Of a stretch of 64,000 nucleotides of DNA, positions 1 to 8,720 are shown piece after piece (positions within the stretch are counted from its first letter, which is position 1; the number at the start of each line of letters is the position of its first letter). The notes under the pieces were generated by a model, which saw only the letters and a list, made by a program, of their open reading frames with translations, was not told where the DNA came from and ran no database searches. The stretch is from Psychroflexus curvus (GTDB lineage Bacteria; Bacteroidota; Bacteroidia; Flavobacteriales; Flavobacteriaceae). The position numbers and the translations under genes are program-made. The DNA is taken from contig NZ_JAIQZF010000009.1 in NCBI RefSeq assembly GCF_020164585.1, positions 40,564 through 104,563 on the forward strand. Direction: 5' to 3'.

Positions 1-273
1 TTGATAGAGAAAACCGATAAGATCATCTTGGTATCCAGGCATTATCTGGGAAGTATCAACCACACCTTATTGTCTGTTGAAGCTTTAAAAAATCGGGGAT
101 TTTTAAACATTGGAATCATTTTCAGCGGTGACGAACACCCCACTACTGAAAGCATTATTTTGGAAAAAACTCAGGTAATGGGTTTAGGAAGAATAGAGGA
201 GGAAGCGGAATTTTCTAAAGACGTCGTGTCTAAGTATGCCGAACAGCTTAAGCTAAATTTAGAAAAGCTTTAA
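1..273 (+). CDS. bioD: Dethiobiotin synthase, C-terminal part (5' end outside window)
   Basis: This is the last 90 residues of a BioD-like protein; the window opens inside the gene. BioD closes the ureido ring of dethiobiotin from diaminopelargonate, ATP and CO2, the step after BioA. The visible part has the closing features of the family: a VSRHYLGSINHT stretch (residues 12-23), then GIIFSGDEHPTTE and a helical tail. The presence of bioA at 1226 supports the call. The last 40 codons and 17 bases beyond the stop are duplicated at 1033-1170, on the other side of an inserted toxin-antitoxin module. This copy is the open one; the distant copy carries a stop. Confidence 0.88.
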   Translation: MIEKTDKIILVSRHYLGSINHTLLSVEALKNRGFLNIGIIFSGDEHPTTESIILEKTQVMGLGRIEEEAEFSKDVVSKYAEQLKLNLEKL

Positions 274-290
274 GGCAATGAGATTAAACT
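153..290 (+). repeat. Direct repeat, copy 1: functional 3' end of bioD
   Basis: The 3' end of bioD plus 17 bases past its stop codon matches 1033-1170 at a constant offset of 880 bases, with about 13 differences in 138 bases and no gaps. Similarity stops abruptly upstream of 153. The two copies bracket the HigBA module exactly, copy 1 ending 3 bases before the antitoxin stop codon. Within the coding part, four of seven changed codons are synonymous. Confidence 0.93.
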
Positions 291-293
291 TAG

Positions 294-620
294 TTAAGCT
301 ACTTTGAATTCAAATTCATTCATTTCTACACTAAACTTTACATTCGCTTTTAATGCCTTAAATACCTTTAAAATCGTTTCGATAGTCACATTTTTAGTAT
401 TTCTTTCTAATTTTGAAATTTGCGATTTTTGAACTCCGATTAATTCGCCCAGTTGTTCCTGAGTCAATTTTCGTTCTTTACGAACCGATTTTATCATTTC
501 GCCTAAAAGTTCCATTCTTAAGTCAAATTCATATTTGTCTCGCTCTGGCGTTCCAATTTCTCCTATGTCCTTGCTTTTCATTTCATCAAGGGTCATCATT
601 TTCATTTTTTTGGCTTTCAT
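294..620 (-). CDS. higA: HigA-type antitoxin, XRE family
   Basis: A 108-residue protein with a Cro/C1 helix-turn-helix at about residues 51-74 (LTQEQLGELIGVQKSQISKLER is the pattern, spread over 22 residues). Proteins of this kind neutralise HigB-type mRNA interferases and repress their own operon. It lies 9 bases behind the stop of a HigB-like reading frame on the same strand, the reverse order (toxin first) typical of higBA. The reading frame is undamaged although the toxin gene in front is frameshifted. It is convergent with bioD, with 20 bases between the two stop codons, and sits inside a duplicated bioD tail. Confidence 0.85.
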   Translation of the reverse strand: MKAKKMKMMTLDEMKSKDIGEIGTPERDKYEFDLRMELLGEMIKSVRKERKLTQEQLGELIGVQKSQISKLERNTKNVTIETILKVFKALKANVKFSVEMNEFEFKVA

Positions 621-629
621 AATTTCGAT

Positions 630-961
630 TTATTTTTCAAAATACTCAGTTCTAATTTTCTTTGCTTTTTCAATTTCTGATTTCGGGACTTTATCAACTT
701 TTTTTACTATCCCATGAGTCGATATGACAAGCGTTTCAGTTTTGTCAGCTTTATCCCAAAAGGCTAAGAGCCTATATTGTAATCTACCGTATTTTATTCT
801 GAACTCCCAAATATCATCAGTTAACTTTTGAAAAGTTTTGGATCAAGTCCAAGTTTAGCTTTGTCGATGTTATAGTAGATTTTCTTTCTCGTTTTCAAAT
901 CTAAACTCTGCAAAAAGTCAATTGCTTGTTCAAGAAACACCACTTCAAAATTTTTATTCAT
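630..961 (-). pseudogene. higB: HigB-type toxin (RelE superfamily), frameshifted
   Basis: Reading down from ATG at 961 gives a HigB/phage-Gp49-like start (MNKNFEVVFLEQAIDFLQSL...) that ends after 46 codons at LDPKLFKS-stop. If one A is added to the A4 run at about 829-832, the frame continues as KLTDDIWEFRIKYGRLQYRL and on to a stop at 630, which is the conserved core of the family (WEFR...RLLAFWDK). The full frame would encode 110 residues. So a single-base deletion in a short homopolymer has disabled the toxin. A sequencing error is possible because the lesion is in a homopolymer. The antitoxin behind it is intact. Confidence 0.82.
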
Positions 962-986
962 TTAGCTTCTCCTTGAAATTACCTAA

Positions 987-994
987 CAAATATA
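987..994 (-). promoter_or_regulatory. Candidate promoter of the higBA module
   Basis: On the minus strand the bases read TATATTTG, a full match to the Bacteroidota -7 element TAnnTTTG, 26 bases upstream of the toxin start codon at 961. No clear -33 TTTG was seen at the usual distance, so the call rests on the -7 element and its position. Confidence 0.45.
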
Positions 995-1032
995 ACTTTA
1001 AAAGTTGAATTATATGGAAACATTTTTATGTC

Positions 1033-1170
1033 AATTATTTTAGAAAAGACTTAGGTATTGGGTTTAGGAAGAATAGAGGAGGAAACGGAATTTTCTAAAG
1101 ACGTCGTGTCTAAGTATGCTGAACAGCTTAAGCTAAATTTAGAAAAGCTTTAGGTTAACAAGATTAAATT
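1033..1170 (+). repeat. Direct repeat, copy 2: truncated bioD tail
   Basis: This is a second copy of the bioD 3' end (see 153-290), without the rest of the gene. Relative to the functional copy it carries a nonsense change (CAG to TAG at 1051-1053) as well as silent changes. It directly precedes the promoter and start of bioA. It is therefore probably the ancestral bioD tail, displaced from its gene body when the TA module came in. Confidence 0.9.
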
Positions 1171-1201
1171 CCGAAGAAATAATTATTAGCTTTAAGAAGT
1201 T

Positions 1202-1209
1202 TAACTTTG
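1202..1209 (+). promoter_or_regulatory. Candidate promoter of bioA
   Basis: TAACTTTG matches the TAnnTTTG -7 element and lies 16 bases before the bioA start codon, giving a very short leader. It would let bioA be transcribed although the TA module now separates it from bioD. Confidence 0.5.
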
Positions 1210-1225
1210 CAATAAATACAAGCGA

Positions 1226-2542
1226 ATGAAACTTTTTGGCAAGCATATTTCTTTACCGTTTACAAAACTTTCTATTTCCAGGCGTGACCAGAAGCACATC
1301 TGGCATCCACTCACTCAGCATAAATTGAATTCTGAGCTTTTGGCTATAGAATCGGCTAAAGGCTCACTCCTTAAAGATGAGTCTGGAAAAACCTATATAG
1401 ATGCCATTGCTTCCTGGTATACCAGCATGTACGGCCACTGTCATCCGCATATCATCAAAAAGGTGAAAGCCCAGATGGAAACGCTGGATCAGGTGGTTTT
1501 TAGTGGGTTTACTCACGAACCCGCAGTCGAATTATCTGAAAAATTGATGGAGATTTTACCCCAAAATCAAAACAAACTTTTCTTCAATGACAATGGGTCG
1601 ACAGCTACCGAAATCGGCATCAAGATGGCGCTGCAATACCATCACAATCTAGGGAATGACAGAAAAGTGATGCTTGCGCTGGAAGATGGATTTCATGGGG
1701 ATACGTTTGGCGCTATGTCAGTTTCGAGCCTGTCAGTCTATAATGGCGCCTTCGAAGATCATTTTATTGAAGTACGAAGACTGCCGAAACCCAATGGATA
1801 TAATAATGCGGAGGTGATTGCTCAATTGAAATCGATTTTGAAAGAAAATGCTATTGCCGGATTTATTTACGAGCCATTGGTACAGGGAGCAGCGGCGATG
1901 CAGACTTACGATCTTATTGGTTTAAACGATATTCTTAAGCTGTGTAAAGCCAAGGATGTGATTTGTATTGCCGATGAGGTGATGACTGGTTTTGGCAAAA
2001 CAGGTAAACATTTTGCTTCGGATTATTTATCTGAAAAGCCAGACGTGATGTGTCTTAGTAAAGCTTTATCTGCTGGAATGGTAGGCATGGGAATAACAAG
2101 TTGCACCAAAAAAATTTATAAGGCGTTTTATGCAGATGAGGTGGCTAAAGGCCTTTTTCACGGACATACCTATACCGGAAATCCACTGGCCTGTGCAGCA
2201 GCCATAGCCGGTTTGGAACTACTACAGTCTCAGGAGATCCAAGCGTCTATTAAAAATATTATGAGCCTGAATCAGATGTTTGCTGAGAAGATGCGGAAGC
2301 ACACACTGATAAGAGAAGTGAGACAAATAGGCGTGATTTTGGCTTTGGATTTAGATGTGGAAATGGAACGCTACGGGAACGCAAGAGATGAAATGTTCAA
2401 TTACTTTATGAGTAAAGGCATTTTTCTAAGACCGCTTGGCAAAACCATTTATATCCTACCGCCTTATGTGATTACTGAAGCTCAGCTCGCTAAAATTTAT
2501 GCTGCTATCGAAGATTATCTAGAGGTTCTAAAAGGGAAATAA
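1226..2542 (+). CDS. bioA: Adenosylmethionine-8-amino-7-oxononanoate aminotransferase
   Basis: A 438-residue class III, PLP-dependent aminotransferase that uses S-adenosylmethionine to aminate 8-amino-7-oxononanoate to diaminopelargonate in biotin synthesis. Visible features are the N-terminal WHPLTQHK motif typical of BioA, the ADEVMTGFGKTG segment with the PLP-contacting Asp (about residue 249), the Schiff-base Lys in CLSKALSAG (about residue 279) and GHTYTGNPLAC behind it. Length fits the family. The partner gene bioD lies upstream but is now separated by an inserted toxin-antitoxin module. It ends 2 bases from the convergent gene that follows; no terminator hairpin was seen. Confidence 0.93.
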   Translation: MKLFGKHISLPFTKLSISRRDQKHIWHPLTQHKLNSELLAIESAKGSLLKDESGKTYIDAIASWYTSMYGHCHPHIIKKVKAQMETLDQVVFSGFTHEPAVELSEKLMEILPQNQNKLFFNDNGSTATEIGIKMALQYHHNLGNDRKVMLALEDGFHGDTFGAMSVSSLSVYNGAFEDHFIEVRRLPKPNGYNNAEVIAQLKSILKENAIAGFIYEPLVQGAAAMQTYDLIGLNDILKLCKAKDVICIADEVMTGFGKTGKHFASDYLSEKPDVMCLSKALSAGMVGMGITSCTKKIYKAFYADEVAKGLFHGHTYTGNPLACAAAIAGLELLQSQEIQASIKNIMSLNQMFAEKMRKHTLIREVRQIGVILALDLDVEMERYGNARDEMFNYFMSKGIFLRPLGKTIYILPPYVITEAQLAKIYAAIEDYLEVLKGK

Positions 2543-2544
2543 GT

Positions 2545-4377
2545 TTAATTTTTTATAAACTTCAGCGTTTCTTTCAGATTGTTATTGTCTGTAATAACGA
2601 TTAAATATACGCCTGTCGAAAATGAAGAGATGTCATAATTAGATAGCTTATCTTCAAAATTACCCTGAGCAACTTTTTGTCCTAAAAGCGAGTAAATTTC
2701 AAATTCTAGATTAGGAGAAGACTTATTTTCAGCTTCAATGTTTAAAACATCTTTGGCAGGATTGGGGTAAATTTTGAATTTTCTGGATGTAAATTCTTCA
2801 GAAGATAAACTTTCAGGATTATAGATAAATCCAAATCTAATTTCAGGCTCTCCTTCTGCAACCTGATAATCAATCAATAAATCTTTATTATTTTCAAGAG
2901 GATATTCTTCATCTAAATAAAAATCTTTAAACACAGCATTGAGTTCTGAAAAATCATCACCATCAATTTTAAACTGATAGTGGTCTCTATTTTTGTTGAC
3001 TAAACGAATAAGGGTAGTATCAATAGTCTGAGGAAAATCTCTTTCTTCAATGACCAGGTTTTTACCATTCGAGTAGATGGAAAGATTTTCACCTATGTTG
3101 GAAAGCTTGTCGGCATCTCTATCATCTATTCCCGAGTTTGCACCGTGTATAAAATTTATGCCAACACCATCAATTTGCTCATTCTCGCTTAATAACCTCA
3201 AGACAATTGTAGTTTCCGTATTTGTCTTAAATATTGGAACCTGAGATTCAGAAATATCCTTGTGAGCTTCAGAAAAAGTCAGATTTAAAGTAGTTGCCCC
3301 AGTGTTACTGGCCTTTACGAAGACGGATTGCCAGGCCTGGATAAATTGATTGGCATCAGAGTTTTGTAGATTAGATCCATCTGATAATTTTACTGTCGCA
3401 TATCCTCCAAATTGATTTAAAGTTGGATCGTAAGCGTATATATAAGTTGGACTCAAACCGGTATTAGAATCAAAAAAAGAATTGGCATTTATGGCGCCAT
3501 GATAAGGATTACCTAATAAGATATAACTATCAGCTGTGTTTAAATTAATTGGTTTCGAAAAATTTAAAATCGTTGGGTTTCCTGTCAGTCTTAGTGTTGT
3601 GGGCGGTCCCACCCGAGTGTTGTTAACATAAATATTGGTGTCTCGGCTACCGCGTATAAAAAGTGTAAAGTTTTGTCCCTTTGCTAAAGTTGTCTTATCA
3701 GTATTAGTAGCTGTTATATAGGATTGTGATGTGGGATTCCATCTATAAAAACCTGGATTACCGGTACCTGAAGCGTCAAAACCATTACTGCCAGTTGTAG
3801 ATCCGGTAATGTGGGTTCCATAGCCTGGATTTGGATTCTTATTGTCTGAATAACTAAGGCTGGTATTATTTACGCCTTCTTGAAGATTACCTTTTATAGT
3901 TCCAGAAGTTTCGACAGGTGACGACATATAACGGAAGGACCTGTTTGAACTTGGTATAAAGCGTTCTATAACAAAACCGCCATCTATAATCCCCCCTGTG
4001 TTTTGTCCTATTTGTGCCGTGAGCGTATCAACACTTTTTAAAGTTAAAAGAGTATCGGGAACAAAAGTTCCTCCATGAATTTCAAATAATCGTAAAACAT
4101 CCTGGTTTCCGCTTATAATTTTGGCTTGTCCTCCAGTTTTATTAACCCTGAATTTTTCCATAATTCCATCTCCAGCAATTGACTGAGTCTTGTCCTGAAT
4201 GAGTTCAAGAAATCCAGTCCCCTTAATAGTACCGTTATTTGTGAAATAGCCTGCTACAGAAAGATTCACCTTATTTTTAAGAGTGACTTTAAGATTCGGG
4301 TTTTCAGCTATAAACACTTGAGAAAACAAGATGTTTGATACAAATGCAAAAAATATTAATGATACAAATAACCTCAT
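2545..4377 (-). CDS. Secreted protein with type IX secretion sorting domain
   Basis: A 610-residue protein with an N-terminal signal peptide (MRLFVSLIFFAFVSNILFSQ) and a C-terminal sorting domain starting near FKIYPNPAKDVLNIE and ending in LKFIKN, the layout of proteins exported by the type IX system and fixed at the cell surface. The middle has a module with VIERFIPSSNRSFRYMSSPV, GYGTHITGST and FTLFIRGSRD. The same module is found in the 955-residue protein at 51380-54247, so the two are paralogues. No enzymatic domain was recognised; a surface or adhesion role is a guess. Confidence 0.85.
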   Translation of the reverse strand: MRLFVSLIFFAFVSNILFSQVFIAENPNLKVTLKNKVNLSVAGYFTNNGTIKGTGFLELIQDKTQSIAGDGIMEKFRVNKTGGQAKIISGNQDVLRLFEIHGGTFVPDTLLTLKSVDTLTAQIGQNTGGIIDGGFVIERFIPSSNRSFRYMSSPVETSGTIKGNLQEGVNNTSLSYSDNKNPNPGYGTHITGSTTGSNGFDASGTGNPGFYRWNPTSQSYITATNTDKTTLAKGQNFTLFIRGSRDTNIYVNNTRVGPPTTLRLTGNPTILNFSKPINLNTADSYILLGNPYHGAINANSFFDSNTGLSPTYIYAYDPTLNQFGGYATVKLSDGSNLQNSDANQFIQAWQSVFVKASNTGATTLNLTFSEAHKDISESQVPIFKTNTETTIVLRLLSENEQIDGVGINFIHGANSGIDDRDADKLSNIGENLSIYSNGKNLVIEERDFPQTIDTTLIRLVNKNRDHYQFKIDGDDFSELNAVFKDFYLDEEYPLENNKDLLIDYQVAEGEPEIRFGFIYNPESLSSEEFTSRKFKIYPNPAKDVLNIEAENKSSPNLEFEIYSLLGQKVAQGNFEDKLSNYDISSFSTGVYLIVITDNNNLKETLKFIKN

Positions 4378-4797
4378 AAGAACAAATTTAAGAAATTTTA
4401 TGTCGGTAAAACTTGCAGACTTAATAAATAAAACATAATAGTCATTGCAGGAAGTTAATTTTGAATAAAAAGTCTTGTCTGTAACCAGTTAATTATAAAA
4501 TAGTTAGACGTAGTATTCTACTCAATAAGTAAAGTTTTAAAATACCACATGTGCATGGAAAAATTACTTCGCTTAAAATTAAATCTCATGCCTGAACCCT
4601 AAGATGTGAATTTTGCTTCAGCAAAGTGAAAATCGATCATGAAAGACTTACCGCTTTAACGAGTGAGTCCACTATTTAGCTCTGTTGAATTAAGTCCCAC
4701 AGATTCCATTGAGGTTTGGGGCCAAAGATTAGTCATAGGTGGAGCTGGTACTACAAGTGAAATCGCTGAGTTCTATCAAAACCTTGCGATCAATTAG
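4378..4797. other. Intergenic stretch with a possible gene remnant
   Basis: About 420 bases lie between two minus-strand genes. Most of it shows no structure. On the plus strand, 4660-4796 is open for about 45 codons and reads protein-like (LSPTDSIEVWGQRLVIGG, then AGTTSEIAEFYQNLAIN, stop), but it has no start codon at its head and is closed upstream by a stop at 4657. It may be the decayed 3' end of a lost gene. Its family was not recognised. Confidence 0.3.
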
Positions 4798-5436
4798 CTA
4801 AAACACATACCCCACAGAAAAGCTATACACACTGTGGTACTGGTCACCTTCCAGATTTTTATCGACATCATTTAGACTTTGATGAAACCTTGCCTGAACC
4901 ATGAAATTACGACTTAGTTTATAGCGTAAACCTCCAGCTAAAGCTATGTCCAAACTTTCATATCTATCGTTTTGATCTATAGTTTCAGTTTTGCTATTCA
5001 CTTCACCAATTGGGTCTAATGTAACGGTTTCTTGCTCCATTTCAGCTCTTACCAGATAACCAAATTGGACTCCACCTTCCAGCCATAGATTTTCAATAAC
5101 ATTATAACTGGCAAGAACAGGAAGATTGACATATTGCATTTTCAAGATTTCTTCAACCTTTTCAGCCTCATTGATTCCCTGATTATATTCGTTTGAAAAG
5201 CCTTGTTCAGAATAAAGCAGCTCAGCTTGGAGACCAAATTTAGGTAAGATTTTATAAAGCCCGTAAGCACCTATTTTCATTGAGGTTCTGGAATCATAAC
5301 CAGGGGGAACATCACCACTGACATTAGCTAAATTGATGCCTCCTTTAAAGCCATATTCAACATACTCTTGCTGAGCACTTAAGGAAGAAATGGAACATAT
5401 AAACAAAGCGAAAAGTGATATAATAGATAATTTCAT
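4798..5436 (-). CDS. Outer-membrane beta-barrel protein, PorT-like fold
   Basis: A 212-residue protein with a signal peptide ending in SLSAQQ and a body of alternating strands closed by an aromatic C-terminus (YSFSVGYVF). It starts with EYGFKGGINLANVSGD, the common opening of small Bacteroidota barrels annotated as porin family or PorT family. These sit in the outer membrane; most have no assigned function, and none is claimed here. It is transcribed alone and divergently from the DUF2892 gene at 5594. Confidence 0.8.
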   Translation of the reverse strand: MKLSIISLFALFICSISSLSAQQEYVEYGFKGGINLANVSGDVPPGYDSRTSMKIGAYGLYKILPKFGLQAELLYSEQGFSNEYNQGINEAEKVEEILKMQYVNLPVLASYNVIENLWLEGGVQFGYLVRAEMEQETVTLDPIGEVNSKTETIDQNDRYESLDIALAGGLRYKLSRNFMVQARFHQSLNDVDKNLEGDQYHSVYSFSVGYVF

Positions 5437-5517
5437 TGTATAAATTTTTAATAAAATTAGACTTTTTGAAGGGTTTAATAGTCTCCTTAATTCAATTTTA
5501 ACCTTGAAATTGATTGC

Positions 5518-5531
5518 GTAACCATTGTTAC
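5518..5531. promoter_or_regulatory. Short palindrome between divergent genes, possible operator
   Basis: GTAAC-CATT-GTTAC is a perfect 5-bp inverted repeat with a 4-bp spacer in the 157-bp gap between the divergent barrel gene and the DUF2892 gene. Such a small dyad can occur by chance, and no regulator gene is adjacent. Confidence 0.2.
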
Positions 5532-5593
5532 ACTACTAATGTAGAATAAGGCTTTAATTTGTACCCTCTGTTTAAATCTAAAAAACAAGAATT

Positions 5594-5779
5594 ATGATCA
5601 ATAGAATTGTACGTGGTGTTGCCGGAAGTTTTGTAATCATCAGCCTGTTGCTGGCGGTATATGTAAATATCAACTGGTTGTGGTTTACTGCCTTCGTAGG
5701 CGTAAATTTGTTACAGTCCTCCCTAACAAAATGGTGTTTGCTGGAAAATATACTCAAGAAAATAGGTGTTAAAAAATAA
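5594..5779 (+). CDS. DUF2892 (YgaP-like transmembrane) protein
   Basis: A 61-residue protein with two close hydrophobic helices, about residues 11-26 and 28-41, followed by a Cys-containing tail and a lysine-rich end. The pattern NRIVRGVAGSFVIISLLLAV and NINWLWFTAFVGVNLLQSS matches the DUF2892 family, the membrane part of YgaP that also exists alone in many bacteria, often near rhodanese domains. No rhodanese is next to it here. The start ATG follows an AAGAATT leader. It is monocistronic and its biochemical role is not known. Confidence 0.75.
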   Translation: MINRIVRGVAGSFVIISLLLAVYVNINWLWFTAFVGVNLLQSSLTKWCLLENILKKIGVKK

Positions 5780-6141
5780 GTTGAAGCGAGGCTAAAGTTA
5801 CTCCTTCACCCTCCAATTATTCTATTGCTACTAAGTGTTTATTTTCTCTCTTTTAAAAAAGCACAGACACACCTTTTACTCTTTTGGTTAAAATTTTCAT
5901 TGTTTTCCATTTTAGGGCCTTTTTAAGGTTAACAGATAAAAATAAGGTTAATTTTGACTTTCTTGATTGGCTATTTTTGCCCTATTTTTCTATTCTATTC
6001 CTGATCAGAGAGTATTTTAAAAACCAAAAGCTCAGTGTTTTTGGTGCTTTTTTCATTTTCAATTAAACCATCGAGCCTTTTTTTTGTCTTAGTTGAAATC
6101 GCAATTGATAAGTCTCAATTGTTTTAAAACTATAACTCGAT
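5780..6141. other. Intergenic stretch with one weak hairpin
   Basis: About 360 AT-rich bases separate the DUF2892 gene from the metalloprotease gene. A 60-codon frame at 5884-6066 has no recognisable features and was not accepted. At 6023-6045 ACCAAAA pairs with TTTTGGT ahead of a T-rich run, a possible weak plus-strand terminator. Nothing else was seen. Confidence 0.35.
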
Positions 6142-8631
6142 ATGTTCAAAAAATTACTTTACTACACGTTCGTAGCAGGGATGGTAGTTTCGATGTCATC
6201 ATGTTCCATTTTTCAAGGGAAAAATGATGAAAAATCGACTGCTCAATCCTCTAAAAAGGCATCCAAAAAAGGAATAAAACCTTACAGTAAAATTATAACC
6301 AACAAAGCCAAGTCAGATGAAGGTTTATTCAAGGTACATAAAGTAGAAGAGGATTATTTCTTCGAAATTCCAGATTCGCTTTTCAATAGAGAAATGTTGA
6401 TGGTGACTCGTATTGCTCAAACAGCTCAAGGCTTAGGTTTTGGCGGAGGAAAACAAAACGAACAAGTTTTACGCTGGCAAAAAAGAGGCGATAAAGTTTA
6501 CCTGAGAGTCGTTTCTTATGATATTACCGCAGCCGATTCTTTACCAATAAGTCAGGCAGTTGTCAATTCTAACTTTGAGCCAATTCTTTATTCTTTTGAC
6601 GTTAAAGCTTATAAAAAAGACTCGATCAACAACAATACAGTTATTGATGTTACAGATTTATTTCAAAAGGATGTTGAGGCTATTGGCCTTCAGGGTAGAA
6701 GAAGAAAATCTTACAAAATTTCACGTCTAGATGACAGCCGGTCTTATATCGACACTATTCGAAGTTACCCAGAAAACATTGAAATAAGACACGTCAAAAC
6801 CTATAATGCTGGAAATCCACCCTCTAATTCTAGCACAGGTTCTGTTTCTCTAAAGTTTAGTAACTCCATGGTGCTTTTACCTAAAGTACCGATGAGAAGA
6901 CGTTATTTCGATCAACGTGTAGGCTGGTTTACAAGCAATCAAACCGATTATGGTCTGGATAATCAAAAATCGGAAACCATCACTTATTTGGACAGATACC
7001 GTCTTGAAGTTAAAGACGAAGATATCGAGAAATTCAAAAATGGTGAATTGGTAGAGCCTAAAGAGCCGATCATTTATTACATCGACAGAGCAACTCCAAA
7101 AAAATGGAGAACATACATCAAGCAGGGTATCGAAGACTGGCAGGTAGCTTTTGAAGCGGCTGGTTTTAAGAACGCCATTTTAGCTATGGATCCTCCAACA
7201 AAGGAAGAAGATCCAGACTGGAGTCCGGAAGATGTAAGATATTCTGTAGTGAGGTATTTGGCTTCTCCAATTCCAAACGCTAACGGCCCTCACGTGAGTG
7301 ATCCGCGTTCTGGAGAAATTTTAGAATCGGATATCAACTGGTACCACAACGTGATGACCTTATTGCGTAACTGGTACTTTGTGCAGACTGCAGCTATCAA
7401 CCCAGATGCAAGAGGTGTAGAGTTTAAGGATGAGGTGATGGGACGATTAATTCGTTTTGTATCTTCTCACGAAGTTGGACACACCCTTGGTTTACCTCAT
7501 AATATGGGGAGTAGTGTGGCCTATGATGTAGAAGATTTAAGAGATCCGGAATTTACCAAAGAATACGGTACAGCTCCATCTATCATGGACTATGCGCGAT
7601 TCAATTATATCGCACAACCTGGAGATGGTGACGTGTCATTGATGCCAAACGTTGGACCCTACGATAAATATTCTATCGCTTGGGGTTACAGACCTATTTT
7701 GGACAAAACTCCAGAAGAAGAGAAGCAAATTCTTGACGAATGGATTCTTGAAAAAGCTGGAAATCCTATTTATAGATTTGGAAAACAGCAATCTGGAGGT
7801 GTCATCGATCCCAGCTCTCAAACCGAAGATCTTGGAGACGACTCTATGGAAGCAAGCGCTTATGGAATTGCTAACCTCAAAAGAATTGTTCCCAACTTGA
7901 TTGAGTGGACTGCAGAGGATGGTAAGAATTATGAGGATCTTGAAGACTTGTATAACCAGGTTTACGGACAGTATAACAGATACATGGGACATGTCGCTGC
8001 CAATATTGGAGGGGTTTATGAAATCTATAAAACTTATAATCAAGAGGGTGCGGTTTACACACATGCTCCCAGAGATAAGCAGGTAAGAGCAATGGAATTT
8101 CTTCAAGCTGAGCTTTTTGACACCCCGGAATGGTTGATAGATCAGGATATTTTCAACAAAATCCAATTTGATGGGTATTTAGAGAAAATTAAGTCTTACC
8201 AGGAAAGAGCTTTAAATAATGTATTGGATTTTGGCCGATTTGCCCGAATGATGGAAAACGAAGAGCTTAATGAAGATGCTTATACCATTGTTGAAATGAT
8301 GGAAGATCTTAGAGCTGGCCTTTTCAGTGAATTAAGAACTGGTTCAGAAATAAGCAGAAGCAGAAGAAATCTTCAGAGAGTTTATATTTCCAGAATGCAG
8401 CATTTAATGACAGAAAAACAATCTAGTATCCCCGCTCGATACAGAAGCTACATCAGCAGAAGTAATATCGATGTTGAAACAAGTGATATTAGACCGCTTG
8501 TAAGAGCAGAATTGAATATCCTGCAAGCAGATATGAGAAGAGCAATCAACAGAACAAGAGATACCATGACCAGGTATCATCTTGAAGATAGCGTGGAAAG
8601 AATTGCAAAAATTCTTAATCCTGACGCCTAA
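6142..8631 (+). CDS. Zinc-dependent metalloprotease, lipoprotein (DUF5117/DUF4953 type)
   Basis: An 829-residue protein with a lipoprotein signal ending in the lipobox MSSC (Cys21), so it is probably anchored in the outer or inner membrane facing the periplasm or surface. It has the zinc site HEVGHTLGLPHN (first His about residue 443) of the extended metzincin form HExxHxxGxxH, and a downstream Met-turn-like SIMDYARFN. The N-terminal segments fit the DUF5118/DUF5117 arrangement seen in front of this catalytic domain in Bacteroidota. The substrate is unknown. The gene stands alone and is followed by a strong terminator at 8656. Confidence 0.88.
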   Translation: MFKKLLYYTFVAGMVVSMSSCSIFQGKNDEKSTAQSSKKASKKGIKPYSKIITNKAKSDEGLFKVHKVEEDYFFEIPDSLFNREMLMVTRIAQTAQGLGFGGGKQNEQVLRWQKRGDKVYLRVVSYDITAADSLPISQAVVNSNFEPILYSFDVKAYKKDSINNNTVIDVTDLFQKDVEAIGLQGRRRKSYKISRLDDSRSYIDTIRSYPENIEIRHVKTYNAGNPPSNSSTGSVSLKFSNSMVLLPKVPMRRRYFDQRVGWFTSNQTDYGLDNQKSETITYLDRYRLEVKDEDIEKFKNGELVEPKEPIIYYIDRATPKKWRTYIKQGIEDWQVAFEAAGFKNAILAMDPPTKEEDPDWSPEDVRYSVVRYLASPIPNANGPHVSDPRSGEILESDINWYHNVMTLLRNWYFVQTAAINPDARGVEFKDEVMGRLIRFVSSHEVGHTLGLPHNMGSSVAYDVEDLRDPEFTKEYGTAPSIMDYARFNYIAQPGDGDVSLMPNVGPYDKYSIAWGYRPILDKTPEEEKQILDEWILEKAGNPIYRFGKQQSGGVIDPSSQTEDLGDDSMEASAYGIANLKRIVPNLIEWTAEDGKNYEDLEDLYNQVYGQYNRYMGHVAANIGGVYEIYKTYNQEGAVYTHAPRDKQVRAMEFLQAELFDTPEWLIDQDIFNKIQFDGYLEKIKSYQERALNNVLDFGRFARMMENEELNEDAYTIVEMMEDLRAGLFSELRTGSEISRSRRNLQRVYISRMQHLMTEKQSSIPARYRSYISRSNIDVETSDIRPLVRAELNILQADMRRAINRTRDTMTRYHLEDSVERIAKILNPDA

Positions 8632-8655
8632 TTTTCAAATGAGTTCATTTTTACT

Positions 8656-8688
8656 AAAGCCATCCGCCTGAGGCGGATGGCTTTTTTA
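8656..8688 (+). terminator. Rho-independent terminator behind the metalloprotease gene
   Basis: A perfect 13-bp stem (8656-8668 with 8672-8684) closes a 3-base loop and runs into a T tract. It lies 25 bases after the stop codon of the metalloprotease gene. Confidence 0.9.
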
Positions 8689-8720
8689 TTTTTGATTGAC
8701 TTACTTTTATAAAAAAAAAT

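Noticed and set aside
5884..6066. 60-codon hydrophobic frame in the gap before the metalloprotease gene
   Set aside because: No ribosome site, no promoter and no recognisable pattern; AT-rich DNA gives Phe- and Leu-rich frames by chance.
7636..8166. 176-codon minus-strand frame inside the metalloprotease gene
   Set aside because: It is antisense to a well-supported gene and shows no domain features or start signals.
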